A DNA stretch of 64,000 bases from Opitutia bacterium (GCA_947472765.1 CANJCM010000011.1:1-64000), one strand, 5' to 3'. Counted from the stretch's first letter, positions 28,312 through 37,784 are shown. The notes: generated by a model not told the origin, from the letters alone. Made by a program: numbers and translations.

Positions 28312-30696
28312 GTGGCCCAACAACGGCAGTCCTCCGCACCCAGCGCTTCGCTCACCGGCGTGATCGAGCGCATCATTTTTCTCAACGAGGAGAACCACTA
28401 CACCATCGCCGAGCTCCGGCCCGATCCGCCGCCCGGCAAGTCCGTCGATCCCAAGGCGCGCCCCGAGGCGGTCACGGTCGTCGGCCCGCTCCCCGGCGTC
28501 GAATGCGGCGAGACGCTCCACCTCACCGGCGAGTGGTCGCATCACACCCAGCATGGCGCCCAGTTCAAAATTGCGGCGTTCAAGAGCGAGTTGCCGGCGA
28601 GCGTCTACGGCATCCGCAAGTACCTCGGCAGCGGACTCGTCTCCGGCATCGGCAAGGTCTACGCGAACAAGATCGTCGACGCCTTCGGCACCGACACGTT
28701 TCGGATCCTGAGCGAGGAGTCGGGCCGGCTGCGCAGCGTCGACGGCATCGGCAAGAAGCGCGCCACGGCGATCAAACTGGCGTGGGACGAGAAACGCACC
28801 GAGCGCGAACTCTACATTTTCCTCCAAACCTACGGCGTCACGCCGAGCCAGTGCGTGAAGCTGGTGAAACAATACGGTCCCGCCGCCCAGCGGATCCTCA
28901 CCACCGAGCCATACCGGGTCGCCCGCGAGATCGACGGCATCGGCTTCAAGACCGCCGACCGGATCGCGATCAATCTCGGGTTCGCCAATGACGCCGCGCC
29001 CCGCCTGGACGCCGGGCTTCTCTACGCGCTCGAGACGCTGCAGGAGGAGGGACACACCGCATTTCCCCACGACGATCTCGTCGCGCACACCGCCAACCTG
29101 CTCGAGACGGACTCGCGGCTCGTCACCGCCCGGATCGCCGCCCTCATCGAGTCCCACGCGGTCGTCGCCCAGACCCCGCCGGACGTGCCGGATTCCGCAG
29201 CGTTAACCAACACCACGCTCCTCCAGCTACCGCACAACGACCGCGCCGAGCAGAAAATCGCCGCGACCGTGGGGCGTCTCAATCGCGTCGCGAGCGGACT
29301 GCCACCCATTCGGATCGATGCCGCCGTGAAGTGGGCCGAGGAGAAAGCAGGCTTCGAGTTTCACGAGTTGCAGCGCACCGCAGTCCGCCACGCCCTCGCC
29401 CGCAAGCTCACGATCCTCACGGGTGGTCCCGGCACCGGCAAGACCACCATCCTGCGCGCGCTCGTCGAAATCCTGAAAGCCAAGAAAGTCCGCATACATC
29501 TCGCCGCGCCCACCGGCCGGGCGGCCCAACGACTCGCCGAAACCACCGGCGGATACGCCTCCACCATTCACCGGCTGCTGAAATACGACGCCAGCAAGGG
29601 GGGCTTCACCGCGAACGAGAATACTCCTCTCGCCACGGATTTCCTGATCGTCGACGAGGCCTCGATGCTCGACACGCGTCTCGCCGCGGCGCTCTTCCAG
29701 GCGGTCCCGTCCCGCGCCCATCTCCTGCTCGTCGGCGACATCGACCAACTCCCGAGCGTCGGCCCCGGCAACGTCCTCAAGGATCTCATCACCGCCGCCA
29801 CCTCCCTCTCTCAACCCTCAACTCTCAACCCTCAACTATCAGCCCCCGCCGCCGTCACGCGCCTTTCCGTCATCTACCGCCAGAAGGAACAGAGCGGGAT
29901 CGTCACGACCGCGCATGCGATCAACTCCGGCGATCCCTCGCTGCCGCCCGCGGTGCCTGACGTCGCGTCGGCCCAGGCCTGGTCGGATCTCACCTTCGTC
30001 GTTGCGACCGATGCGGAGGATTGCGTCCGCAAGGTGATCGAACTCTGCACGGAGTTCATTCCGCGGCATTGGAAGTGGTTCGATCCGGTCAACGACGTGC
30101 AGATCCTCGCGCCGATGCACAAGGGCGTCGCCGGCGTCGCGAATCTCAATGTGCAGCTGCAGGGCGCGTTGAATAATCCGGGTGTGGCACGGGTCTCCCG
30201 ACCCGTGATGGAACGTTCCACGGGTCGGGAGACCCGTGCCACTTCGAACCATCCGGCCCCGTCGCTGCGCGGGCCTGGCGGCGAGTTTCGCCCGGGCGAC
30301 AAAGTCATCCAGCTCCGGAACAACTACGACAAGAACCTCTTCAACGGTGACATTGGCAACGTGACCGCGGTCGATCCCACCGCGGGCAAACTCGAGGCCG
30401 CGTTCGACGGCGATCGCCATGAATTCTCGCGCGGCGAGTTCGGTGACCTCGCCCTCGCCTACGCCATCAGCATCCACAAGTCACAGGGCAGCGAATATCC
30501 CGTCGTCATCGTGCCGCTGCTGAAGGGGCATTTCATGATGCTCCAGCGGAACCTGCTCTATACCGCGATCACCCGCGGCAAGAAGAAGGTTTTCCTCGTC
30601 GGCGAGCCCGCCGCGTACGCGATGGCCGTGCGCAACAGCGAGTCGAAGCAACGGCTCACGCACCTGCGCGAGAAGATCGCGGCGCTGCTGGCGTAG
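28312..30696 (+). CDS. recD2: SF1B ATP-dependent RecD-like DNA helicase (RecD2 type)
   Basis: HhH region, Walker A LTGGPGTGKTTILRALV, VDEASMLD, YAISIHKSQGSEYP; carries two in-frame repeat insertions. Confidence 0.92.
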   Translation: MAQQRQSSAPSASLTGVIERIIFLNEENHYTIAELRPDPPPGKSVDPKARPEAVTVVGPLPGVECGETLHLTGEWSHHTQHGAQFKIAAFKSELPASVYGIRKYLGSGLVSGIGKVYANKIVDAFGTDTFRILSEESGRLRSVDGIGKKRATAIKLAWDEKRTERELYIFLQTYGVTPSQCVKLVKQYGPAAQRILTTEPYRVAREIDGIGFKTADRIAINLGFANDAAPRLDAGLLYALETLQEEGHTAFPHDDLVAHTANLLETDSRLVTARIAALIESHAVVAQTPPDVPDSAALTNTTLLQLPHNDRAEQKIAATVGRLNRVASGLPPIRIDAAVKWAEEKAGFEFHELQRTAVRHALARKLTILTGGPGTGKTTILRALVEILKAKKVRIHLAAPTGRAAQRLAETTGGYASTIHRLLKYDASKGGFTANENTPLATDFLIVDEASMLDTRLAAALFQAVPSRAHLLLVGDIDQLPSVGPGNVLKDLITAATSLSQPSTLNPQLSAPAAVTRLSVIYRQKEQSGIVTTAHAINSGDPSLPPAVPDVASAQAWSDLTFVVATDAEDCVRKVIELCTEFIPRHWKWFDPVNDVQILAPMHKGVAGVANLNVQLQGALNNPGVARVSRPVMERSTGRETRATSNHPAPSLRGPGGEFRPGDKVIQLRNNYDKNLFNGDIGNVTAVDPTAGKLEAAFDGDRHEFSRGEFGDLALAYAISIHKSQGSEYPVVIVPLLKGHFMMLQRNLLYTAITRGKKKVFLVGEPAAYAMAVRNSESKQRLTHLREKIAALLA
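29808..29842. repeat. heptamer array inside recD2 coding sequence
   Basis: CTCTCAA CCCTCAA CTCTCAA CCCTCAA CTATCAG. Confidence 0.9.
30184..30242. repeat. family H inverted doublet inside recD2 coding sequence
   Basis: Perfect 24-bp arms GTGGCACGGGTCTCCCGACCCGTG / CACGGGTCGGGAGACCCGTGCCAC. Confidence 0.95.
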
Positions 30697-30701
30697 AGCC
30701 G

Positions 30702-30865
30702 CCGACCCACCCCGCCCTGCGGGCACCCCTCTGGGGCCGGGACGATGCCGTGGAAGGAGATCGGCGGGTGTGGGCACCCGCCCTCCATGGTCGGCGGATC
30801 GTTCAGACTTCCGTTCGCTCTCCTCTCCAAGAGCAATCCATGGAGGGACGGTGCCCCCACCGTCC
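30702..30865. repeat. family F long element
   Basis: Near copy of 20754-20916 and 59002-59166. Confidence 0.85.
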
Positions 30866-31079
30866 AAGGCTGCCTAACGTGCGACGGAACGTCCGCGGAT
30901 CGGTGCAGGGCCCGGGATTCCCTCCGTCTGGCCGTGAGCTTGCCGAACCGGCTCGCCGCCGGGCCGCTTCGCGAAAGAAGTGCAAGGCCCGGCAGCCAGC
31001 GCCGGCCCTACAGAAGGACGAGAGTGCACGGAAGTAACCCCGATTCACCGGATTGATCGTCCGCGCACCTCGGCTCGAT

Positions 31080-31107
31080 TTCTTCCTTCTGCCTTCTCAG
31101 TTCTTCC
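31080..31107. repeat. heptamer array TTCTTCC-TTCTGCC-TTCTCAG-TTCTTCC
   Basis: Four 7-nt units upstream of the cupin gene. Confidence 0.75.
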
Positions 31108-31150
31108 TTTCCGTCTCCTCCCACCTGCTTCGTGCTCCTCTCACTTCCCC

Positions 31151-31561
31151 ATGACCAAATCGACCCTCGCCTCCACCCTCGCCCTCCTCCTCGCGTTGCC
31201 CGTCGCCGGGCTCTTCGCGGCTGACACTCCTCCCGCCTTGTTCACGCGGACCATCCTGCAGGATCAGGACATCGCCGCGGCCGGCCACCACGTCGTGATC
31301 GCCCAGGTTGATTTCAAAAAGGACGCAATGGTCCCGGCGCATACGCACCCCGGCGAAGAGTGCGGCTATCTCATCGAGGGCACCGTCATCGTCGCAATCG
31401 CCGGGCAGCCGCCGAAGACGATCAAGGCAGGTGAAGCGTTTGTCATCCCGGCGGGTGCGGTGCACTCCGCCCGCAACGTGACGGGCGGCCCCGCGCGGCT
31501 CGTGGCGAATTACATTCTCGAAAAGGGCAAGCCGCTCGCGACGCCCGTCGCGGCGAAGTAA
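31151..31561 (+). CDS. secreted cupin-domain protein
   Basis: Signal peptide; cupin motif VPAHTHPGEECGYLIEGTVIV. Confidence 0.88.
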   Translation: MTKSTLASTLALLLALPVAGLFAADTPPALFTRTILQDQDIAAAGHHVVIAQVDFKKDAMVPAHTHPGEECGYLIEGTVIVAIAGQPPKTIKAGEAFVIPAGAVHSARNVTGGPARLVANYILEKGKPLATPVAAK

Positions 31562-31622
31562 TTTCCGATCGTCCGGCGCCGACCCACCCCGCCTTCGAGT
31601 ACCCCTCCCAAGCGGTTCCCAT

Positions 31623-31695
31623 TGTAGGGCCGGCGCTCGCCGCCGGGCCGCTTCGCGAATGAAACACGTGGCCTGCCGACGAGCGGCAGCCCTAC
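31623..31695. repeat. family G inverted hairpin doublet
   Basis: TGTAGGGCCGGCGCTCGCCGCCGGGCC ... GGCCTGCCGACGAGCGGCAGCCCTACA. Confidence 0.85.
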
Positions 31696-31757
31696 ACCGC
31701 ACGACGCCCTTCTGCGCCGTCCTTGACTCGCAGGACGAGACGCCAAGAAGTGCAGCC

Positions 31758-32417
31758 ATGACTCTGCTCGCCCGCCGTTCCCTTTTCGCTTTCGTCGCCT
31801 GCAGTTTTCTCCTCGCCGGCTGCAAGCCGAAGACCGCGCCGGCTCCCAGCGGCGCCGCCGCGTCGGCGGCCATGCCAACCACCACGCATCCGAAGATCCC
31901 CGCGGGGGCGAAAAGCTCGGGCGGCAAGCACGCCGTGCTCGCGATGGATCAGGGCACGATCGAAATTGAGCTGCTGCCCGACGCCGCGCCGAAGGCCGTG
32001 GAGAATTTCCGCCTCCTCGCGGAGCACGGGCTCTACGACGGACTCACGTTTCACCGCATCATCAAGGATTTCATGATCCAGGGCGGCGACCCGCAGGGCA
32101 ACGGCATGGGCGGCGTCAGCGCCTGGGGCGGCCCGTTCGAGGACGAGATCGACCGCAGCTCGCAACTCTACCGCACCGGCTACAAGCGTGGGATCGTGGC
32201 GATGGCGAATTCCGGCCCGAACTCCAACACCAGCCAGTTCTTCATCCTGCACGCCGACTACCGGCTGCCGCCCGCGTACGTGATCTTCGGTCGCGTGACC
32301 AAGGGCATCGAGGTCGTCGACAAAATCGTGAACCTCCCGATGGCGATGGGCTCAGACGGCGATCTCAGCCGTCCCCTGCAGCCCGTCGTGATGAAGAAGG
32401 TCGCGATCAAGCCGTAG
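31758..32417 (+). CDS. peptidyl-prolyl cis-trans isomerase, cyclophilin type (lipoprotein)
   Basis: Lipobox LLAGC; FHRIIKDFMIQGGDPQGNGMGG, MANSGPNSNTSQFFI. Confidence 0.92.
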   Translation: MTLLARRSLFAFVACSFLLAGCKPKTAPAPSGAAASAAMPTTTHPKIPAGAKSSGGKHAVLAMDQGTIEIELLPDAAPKAVENFRLLAEHGLYDGLTFHRIIKDFMIQGGDPQGNGMGGVSAWGGPFEDEIDRSSQLYRTGYKRGIVAMANSGPNSNTSQFFILHADYRLPPAYVIFGRVTKGIEVVDKIVNLPMAMGSDGDLSRPLQPVVMKKVAIKP

Positions 32418-32742
32418 CGAATCCGCGAACGCGGATTCGCCACGCGGCGCGCGGAGGCGCGCCGCAGGAATACTCGTTCTCGTTATCTTTCTCGTTCTCG
32501 TCTGAGGTCGAGAACGAGGACGATTAAGCGAACGAGGACGAATCAGGGTGGCGAATTACGTCCCGCTTTGGCCGGTGGGGGCACCGGCCCTCCATGGTAC
32601 GACCTTCGGATCGATGTAGGGCCGGCGCCCTTCGACCAGCTCAGGACCTCGGTTTGGATCGACCGTCAGGCCGTGAGCCTGTCGAACGGCTCGCCGCCGG
32701 GCCCAGTCGAAAATGCCGAAAGCCTGCCGACGAGCGGCAGCC

Positions 32743-32784
32743 ATTCGAAACTCGGCATTCGCCAATCGCCATTCGGCATTGGCG
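32743..32784. repeat. heptamer array, six ATTCGNN units
   Basis: ATTCGAA ACTCGGC ATTCGCC AATCGCC ATTCGGC ATTGGCG. Confidence 0.85.
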
Positions 32785-32794
32785 CAACCGCGCC

Positions 32795-33796
32795 TCACGC
32801 CGTTTTCAGCCCGAACATCTTCGCCGCGTTCGTGAGGTAGATCTTCTGCTGCACGTCTTCCGGCAGTTGCAGGAAGTTGAGCGCGACCAGCTTGATCCCC
32901 GACCAGCACGTCGGCATGCCGCCGGTCGTACACGTGCAGTCCGAGCCCCACATGATTTTGTCCTGATGCCGGGTGATGAAGTCCTTCGCGAAATCCGGGT
33001 CGCGCATGATCGCCGTGCTCCCCGACTGCGCCGAGAGATCGCAGTGGAGGTTCGGGTAACGCGCGAGCCATTGGTCGGTCAGGCCGCCCGGAGTGACACG
33101 GCCACGCGGATAGGTGCCGCCCTTGACCGAATAGTTCTTGTCGACGGCACCCCACCAGTCGATCGCGTGGCCGATGAACGTCACCGTGGGATACTTTTCG
33201 ATCGTCTTGTAGAACTCCGAGTAGACCGCCGCCGGATAGAGCGCCTCCTGAAAGTGAAACAGGATCGGCACCTTGTAGTCGCGCGCCATGTCGAGAATCG
33301 CCCGGGTAAACGGGATGTCACCTTCCCAGCGATGCTCGCCGATGCCGCGCGCGCCGCCCTTGAGCGCCGCCTCGACCGCCGCCGCGCGATCGCCACCCGC
33401 CGGTCCCGCCGCCGCGAACCGGACGTAGCGGCCGGGATTCTCCTTCATGAATTCATACTCGTAGGCGTTGCCCCCGAGAATCACGCCGCCAATCGCGTTC
33501 ACGGCCTTCTGGTGCGCGACGAACTGCGCCTCCGTGCGGCCGCCGCCACCTTTCTTGCCACTGCCGCCACGCATGCTGTCCGGAGACTGGTGCACGTGGA
33601 TATCAATCAACGGATGCGTCGGCCCGCCGCCGTTGGACACCGGAGCCTTGCCGGCCTTGGCCGGTGGCGCCGGATCCTGGGCGAGCATCGACGGCACCCC
33701 GGCCGCCACCGCGGCCAGCGAGGCCACGGTCAGGAAATCGCGCCGGGTCATGCCGGACTGGGAGTGCTGACAATTCGAGGTGCAGATATGGTGCAT
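32795..33796 (-). CDS. amidohydrolase family (TIM-barrel) protein with Tat-like signal
   Basis: MTRRDFLTVASLAAVAAG; LIDIHVHQSPD; IMWGSDCT. Confidence 0.8.
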   Translation of the reverse strand: MHHICTSNCQHSQSGMTRRDFLTVASLAAVAAGVPSMLAQDPAPPAKAGKAPVSNGGGPTHPLIDIHVHQSPDSMRGGSGKKGGGGRTEAQFVAHQKAVNAIGGVILGGNAYEYEFMKENPGRYVRFAAAGPAGGDRAAAVEAALKGGARGIGEHRWEGDIPFTRAILDMARDYKVPILFHFQEALYPAAVYSEFYKTIEKYPTVTFIGHAIDWWGAVDKNYSVKGGTYPRGRVTPGGLTDQWLARYPNLHCDLSAQSGSTAIMRDPDFAKDFITRHQDKIMWGSDCTCTTGGMPTCWSGIKLVALNFLQLPEDVQQKIYLTNAAKMFGLKTA

Positions 33797-33860
33797 GGGG
33801 AGGTGGAGGTTCGGTGACACGCCGCTTGACGCAGCGCGACGCGAATCGGTCCGCGGCCTG

Positions 33861-34445
33861 ATCCAATCCTTGAACCGCTAATTTTCGCGAATGGGCGCTA
33901 ATCCTGACCCAATCTTTGAACCACTAACTTTCACTAACGGGACACTAACTAGGGCCGGACGGATCCAAACCTGTTTAACCACTAATCTTCACTAATCGGA
34001 CACTAATCCAATCCAGCGGAGGGGTTCGATCCCGGAGAGGTGCGACGCGTCGCTCGCTCAGGAATTAGTGTCCAATCAGTGCCAATGAGTGGTTCACCGC
34101 CTTGGTCGGGAGTTAGTGCACCATTAGTGCCCGTTAGTGGTTTTGATCCGGTCCGGATCGGAAGGGTTGAACCACTCATTTTCACTGATTGGACACTCAT
34201 TCGATCCCGCCGGAGAGGGTCCAATCCTTGAACCACTAACTTCCACTAACGGGACACTAACTCGATCGAGTCAGAGTAGTCCGTGGCCTTCTCCAAAATT
34301 AGTGTCCGATGAGTGCCAATCAGTGGTTCCCCCGCCTTGGTCCGAAGTTAGTGCACCGTTAGTGCCCGTTAGTGGTTTTGATCCGGTCCGGGATTAGTTC
34401 CGATTAGTGGTCCCCCCACCGAAATCAGCCTCAATCAGCGGTCCG
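33861..34445. repeat. about 585-bp CAC-box repeat array between divergent genes
   Basis: Many AACCACTAAYTTTCACTAACGGGACACTAACT units and reverse complements. Confidence 0.88.
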
Positions 34446-34553
34446 CCATTCGTCGCTAACCGCTTGGCGCGGCGGCCGGGCCTGTGCATTGTCCCGGCTC
34501 CCAACGCGACTTCTGCTGTCGCCGGTCCGTCTGTTCCGCCACCGCACTTTGCC

Positions 34554-37550
34554 ATGAAACGATTCCTTCCCGTTCCGCTCCTCGTCCTGGCCGCGTTCGT
34601 TCTTCCTGCCTTCGCCGCCGAGCGGCCCAACGTCGCCGGCTTCGAATTCGTCAAGGAGTCCGGCGGCGTCACGGAGTTCAAGCTCACCGCGAACGACCTC
34701 AACGTCCTGCTCCTCGAGGACCACTCCGCCCCGGTGCTCACGTTCATGGTCACCTACCGCGTCGGCTCGCGCAACGAGGTCACCGGCACCACCGGCGCCA
34801 CGCACATCCTCGAACACCTCATGTTCAAGGGCAGCCAGAATTTCCACCCCGGGATCGGCAAGGGCTTCGACACGATGATGGACCAGGTCGGCGGCATCAA
34901 CAACGCCACCACCTCCCTCGACCGCACCAACTACTACGAGAACCTGCCGAGCAACCACCTCGAACTCGCCGTCGCCATGGAGGCCGACCGCATGCGCCAC
35001 CTGCTCCTGCGTGACGAGGATCGGCAGCCGGAGATGACCGTCGTCCGCAACGAATTCGAACGCGGCGAAAACGATCCCGCCGAGGCGCTCGAGAAGGAGA
35101 TCATGTCCACCGCCTTCGTCGCCCACCCGTACCACCACCCGACGATCGGCTGGCGGAGCGACATCGAGAAGGTGTCGATCGCGAAGCTGAAGGAGTTCTA
35201 CGACACATTCTACTGGCCGAATAACGCGACGATCACAGTCATCGGCGACTTCGCCCCCGCCAACGCGCTTCAGCTCATCCAGAAATATTTCGCCGTCATC
35301 CCCCGTGCGCCGCACCCGATTCCCACGATCTACACGGAGGAGCCCGCCCAGACCGGTCCGCGCCGCGTGGTGGTAAAACGGCCCGGTGAGGTCGGCGTCG
35401 TCCAGATCGCCTACAAGACGCCCCGCGCCCTGCATCCCGATCATGCGCCTCTCGAGGTCCTCTCCGTGCTGCTGAGCGAGGGGAAGTCCAGCCGGCTTTA
35501 CCGCGCGCTGATCGACGCCAACCTCGGCATCAGCGCCGACGCCTGGAAGGGCGCGTTTCACGACGACATGCTCTTCTCGCTGAGCTCGATGCTCGCGCCC
35601 GGCGTCGGTCACGAGCAGGTCGAGAAGACGCTCCTCGCCGAGGTCGAGAAGGTGAAGAAGGACGGCGTCACCCCGACCGAGGTCACGCGGGCCATCAATC
35701 AACTGCTAGCCGGCATCGCGTTTCACCGCGACGGGTCCTTCGCGATCGCGGGACAAATCAACGAGGCCATCGCGGTCGGTGACTGGACGAGCTACACCGG
35801 CTTGCTCGAGAAGTTGAAGGTCGTGACCGCCGCCGACATTCAGCGCGTCGCCCGGCAGTACCTCAACGAGGACCAAAGCACGACGGGTTGGTTCATCCCG
35901 CAGGCGGAGCCCGCCGAGCCCGCCAAAGGCCAGGCTAGAAACGCAAAGATGCGCGAAGCGGGAGATGACTCTCTTGGTAGCCCGCTGCGTGAGCAGCGGG
36001 ACGACGTCAGGCTCAGCAGTGAAGAAGTCCCTGCCCTCACGGGCAGGGCTACCCTGGACGAGGGTCGGGATGCCGAACGCCATGCAACAGCTCTGCCGCT
36101 CGGTGGCAGCACGTCGGCCGTCACCTCCGCAATCGCATCGTACTCCGGCGCCGGTCGCTTCCTGCACTACTACCGGGACCCTCGCGGTCAGGATGACTTC
36201 AACGCGCCGCCGACCCGAGGCGCTCCCGCCGCTCTCGCCGCCGCTCCCATCACCGGCGGCGGCAAGGCCGCCACCGGGGCATTGATCGCTCCGCGCGTCC
36301 GTCGCCGCCAGGTCGCAGGCATCGACGTCCTCACGCTCAAGACCGGAATCAAGGACGTCGTGACCATTCGCGGCGTGCTCGGCGCCGGCGATGTTTTCAA
36401 CCTGCCAGGCAACTCCGCCATCGCCGATCTCACCGCGGGCATGTTGGACCAGGGCACGGTCAAACGTGACAAGTTCGCCGTCGCCGCGGTGCTCGAGGAA
36501 ACCGGTGCCACGCTTCGTTTCGGGACCGGCAGCCACACGCTCAACTTCTCCGGCAAAAGCCTGCGCAAGGACCTGCCGCTCGTCGTCGGATTGCTCGCCG
36601 AACAGTTGCGCACGCCGCGGCTCGATGCGGAGGAGTTCGCGAAGCTGAAGACCCAGCTCATCGGCCGGCACAAGCGCGCGATGGACGACACCGACTTCCG
36701 CGCGGGCCGCGAATTCGAGCGCGCCATTTATCCGGAGGGCCACCCGAACCGCCCGCCCGCGAACGAAAAATATCTGGCCGACGTCGAGGCCGCGACGCTC
36801 GACCAGTTGCGCGCTTTCCACGCCGCCAACTACGGCCCGACCGCCGCCCGGCTCGTGATCGTGGGCGATGTCGACGACGCCGCGATCGACGCGGCCATCG
36901 GCGAGGCCTTCGCCGGCTGGAAGGGCGGGCGCCCGATTCCGCCGGCACCGCGCGCTCCGGCCCTCGCCGCTCCCCGCGTCGAAAAGGTCGCGATGCCGGG
37001 CAAGACGAGTGTGTCGCTCACCATCGGGCAACCGTCCGGTCTGCGTTACACCGATCCCGGCTATCAGGCGCTCAACATGGCGACGTCGGTCCTCGGCAGC
37101 GGTTTCTTCTCGGCCCGGCTGCTCGACATCATTCGCAACCGCGAGGGACTCACCTACGGCATCTTCGCCCAGCTCAGCGGCGACACCTACGCTGACGGCG
37201 GCTGGCAAATCTCCGGCACCTTCGCTCCCGACCTGCTGGAGAAGGGTCTCGCCTCCACCCTGCGCGAACTCAACCGCTTCGCCCGCGAAGGCCTGACCGC
37301 CGCGGAACTCACCACGTTCAAGGTCACCCTCACGGGTTCGTACAAAGTCGCCCTCGCGACGACGGACGGCCTCGCCTCGACGCTGCTCAATACCATTCAG
37401 CGCGGGTACGGTCCGGAGTGGGTTGATGAGTTACCCCGCAAGATCGAAGCGCTGTCGCTCGCCGAGGTGAACGCCGCGATCAAGCAGTACCTGAATCCGG
37501 ACAAGATGGTGACGGTCATGGCCGGCACGTTTCCCGAAGCGGGAAAGTAG
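34554..37550 (+). CDS. M16 family zinc peptidase (two-half fused)
   Basis: Inverse zinc motif GATHILEHLMFKG; second M16 half; signal peptide MKRFLPVPLLVLAAFVLPAFAAE. Confidence 0.9.
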   Translation: MKRFLPVPLLVLAAFVLPAFAAERPNVAGFEFVKESGGVTEFKLTANDLNVLLLEDHSAPVLTFMVTYRVGSRNEVTGTTGATHILEHLMFKGSQNFHPGIGKGFDTMMDQVGGINNATTSLDRTNYYENLPSNHLELAVAMEADRMRHLLLRDEDRQPEMTVVRNEFERGENDPAEALEKEIMSTAFVAHPYHHPTIGWRSDIEKVSIAKLKEFYDTFYWPNNATITVIGDFAPANALQLIQKYFAVIPRAPHPIPTIYTEEPAQTGPRRVVVKRPGEVGVVQIAYKTPRALHPDHAPLEVLSVLLSEGKSSRLYRALIDANLGISADAWKGAFHDDMLFSLSSMLAPGVGHEQVEKTLLAEVEKVKKDGVTPTEVTRAINQLLAGIAFHRDGSFAIAGQINEAIAVGDWTSYTGLLEKLKVVTAADIQRVARQYLNEDQSTTGWFIPQAEPAEPAKGQARNAKMREAGDDSLGSPLREQRDDVRLSSEEVPALTGRATLDEGRDAERHATALPLGGSTSAVTSAIASYSGAGRFLHYYRDPRGQDDFNAPPTRGAPAALAAAPITGGGKAATGALIAPRVRRRQVAGIDVLTLKTGIKDVVTIRGVLGAGDVFNLPGNSAIADLTAGMLDQGTVKRDKFAVAAVLEETGATLRFGTGSHTLNFSGKSLRKDLPLVVGLLAEQLRTPRLDAEEFAKLKTQLIGRHKRAMDDTDFRAGREFERAIYPEGHPNRPPANEKYLADVEAATLDQLRAFHAANYGPTAARLVIVGDVDDAAIDAAIGEAFAGWKGGRPIPPAPRAPALAAPRVEKVAMPGKTSVSLTIGQPSGLRYTDPGYQALNMATSVLGSGFFSARLLDIIRNREGLTYGIFAQLSGDTYADGGWQISGTFAPDLLEKGLASTLRELNRFAREGLTAAELTTFKVTLTGSYKVALATTDGLASTLLNTIQRGYGPEWVDELPRKIEALSLAEVNAAIKQYLNPDKMVTVMAGTFPEAGK
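35976..36053. repeat. family I doublet (78 bp) inside the M16 peptidase coding sequence
   Basis: GGTAGCCCGCTGCGTGAGCAGCGGG ... CCCTGCCCTCACGGGCAGGGCTACC. Confidence 0.92.
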
Positions 37551-37645
37551 TTTCACCGGGCTGGCCACTGTAGGGCCGGCGCTCGCCGCCGGGCCGCCTC
37601 GCGACCGAAATCCAAGGCCCGTCGGTGGCGGGCCGAAGCGTCCCC

Positions 37646-37708
37646 GGGCGCGCACGAGGCGCGCCCCTACGGCGGCTTTCGTAGGGGCGGGGCTCGTCCA
37701 AGCCCCCC
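37646..37708. repeat. family E inverted hairpin doublet
   Basis: GGGCGCGCACGAGGCGCGCCCCTACG ... CGTAGGGGCGGGGCTCGTCC. Confidence 0.85.
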
Positions 37709-37711
37709 GCT

Positions 37712-37784
37712 CATGGAGGGCCGGTGCCCCCACCGGCCACGCAGACGGAACGACGTTGGCGGGTGAGGCACCCGCCCTCCATGG
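37712..37784. repeat. family F short doublet
   Basis: CATGGAGGGCCGGTGCCCCCACCGGCC ... GGCGGGTGAGGCACCCGCCCTCCATGG. Confidence 0.85.

Noticed and set aside
33861-34445. Possible CRISPR array
   Set aside because: Units are degenerate, occur in both orientations, have no constant-length unique spacers and no cas genes nearby.
35706-37208. 500-aa minus-strand ORF opposite the M16 peptidase
   Set aside because: Antisense shadow ORF of a well-supported CDS.
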